Shown here: positions 63,874 to 64,000 of the stretch, one piece after another
Numbering within the stretch: position 1 is the stretch's first letter
How the letters are laid out: each line of letters begins with the position of its first letter
Source: JAUIIK01 sp041390865
GTDB taxonomy: Bacteria > Chloroflexota > Chloroflexia > Thermomicrobiales > CFX8
Assembly (NCBI GenBank): GCA_041390865.1
Contig: JAWKPC010000002.1
Span: 248,001 to 312,000, forward strand
Length of the DNA: 64,000 nt
Direction: 5' to 3'
The notes under the pieces: generated by a model
Databases searched by the model: none
Seen by the model: the letters and a program-made list of their open reading frames with translations, nothing else
What the model was told of the DNA's origin: nothing
Translations under genes and position numbers: made by a program

Positions 63874-64000
63874 ATCTATTCTCGACTCGGGTGCAAGAAC
63901 GCCCGAAATCCTCGACGATGCCGGTTGCTCCGATCGGGGCAGAAATTGAATCTGGGCGGCGATTCATCCCATGCTTGGAGGAAGGGGACAAGGAACATTC

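Noticed and set aside
1..64000. tRNA, rRNA, CRISPR array, prophage, transposase or antiviral defence genes
   Set aside because: None recognised on either strand; the ADP-ribosylglycohydrolase and STAND ATPases alone are not evidence of a defence system.

Overview
The window is GC-rich chromosomal DNA, densely packed with metabolic, transport and regulatory genes. It contains no rRNA, tRNA, phage, transposase or CRISPR array. Gene content suggests a Chloroflexota bacterium, perhaps near Thermomicrobia: two very large MalT/LuxR-type ATPase regulators, DUF2339 and DUF5661 proteins, a GerW/YtfJ protein, a DDN-like deazaflavin domain, dipeptide-type ABC uptake linked to Gfo/Idh/MocA oxidoreductases, and short intergenic inverted repeats. 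This assignment is inference from gene families only.

Layout. 0-5.1 kb: ADP-ribosylglycohydrolase and a MalT-like regulator, both minus. 5.5-10.9 kb: a plus-strand envelope cluster (PAP2-like membrane segment, kinase-like segment, two related polytopic membrane proteins, membrane-anchored PhoD phosphatase). 11-13 kb: TypA/BipA. 13.9-18.8 kb: VOC protein, GNAT, small membrane protein, GerW protein, a CoA-transferase in many frames, a response regulator and a possible DHp-only partner. 19.3-25.5 kb: lipoprotein, membrane protein, DUF5661, VOC, methyltransferase, J-domain protein, DinB, hydrolase and PPOX genes. 25.7-38.4 kb: DUF2339 giant, GNAT, TerC, P-type ATPase, MFS transporter, palindromic repeat array, Tat-exported amine oxidase, isochorismatase. 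38.7-39.6 kb: a GrdB-family selenoprotein gene with an in-frame UGA. 39.7-45.1 kb: BBE-type flavoenzyme, second LuxR ATPase, DDN/dienelactone-hydrolase fusion. 45.5-53.9 kb: operon of a TPP enzyme, enolase-superfamily enzyme, FAD/Fe-S hydroxyacid dehydrogenase and PPC protein, then a CPA2 antiporter. 54-62 kb: solute-binding protein, two ABC permeases, two Gfo/Idh/MocA proteins and an SDR, all minus, then a HAD dehalogenase. 62.5-64 kb: small membrane protein, a broken NTF2-like gene and a membrane protein behind a Fur-like box.

Two themes matter for interpretation. First, at least fifteen breaks in otherwise good genes are single-base frameshifts. Where I could reconstruct the frame most fall in homopolymer runs (TypA, P-type ATPase, enolase, hydroxyacid dehydrogenase and others). 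They look more like sequence-level indels than biological decay, so broken genes should not be taken as true pseudogenes. Second, the UGA at 39237 is different in kind. Both halves share one frame, the residues around it match the redox site of the GrdB family (U-P-V-C), and a hairpin with the geometry of a bacterial SECIS lies just downstream. It is best read as selenocysteine.
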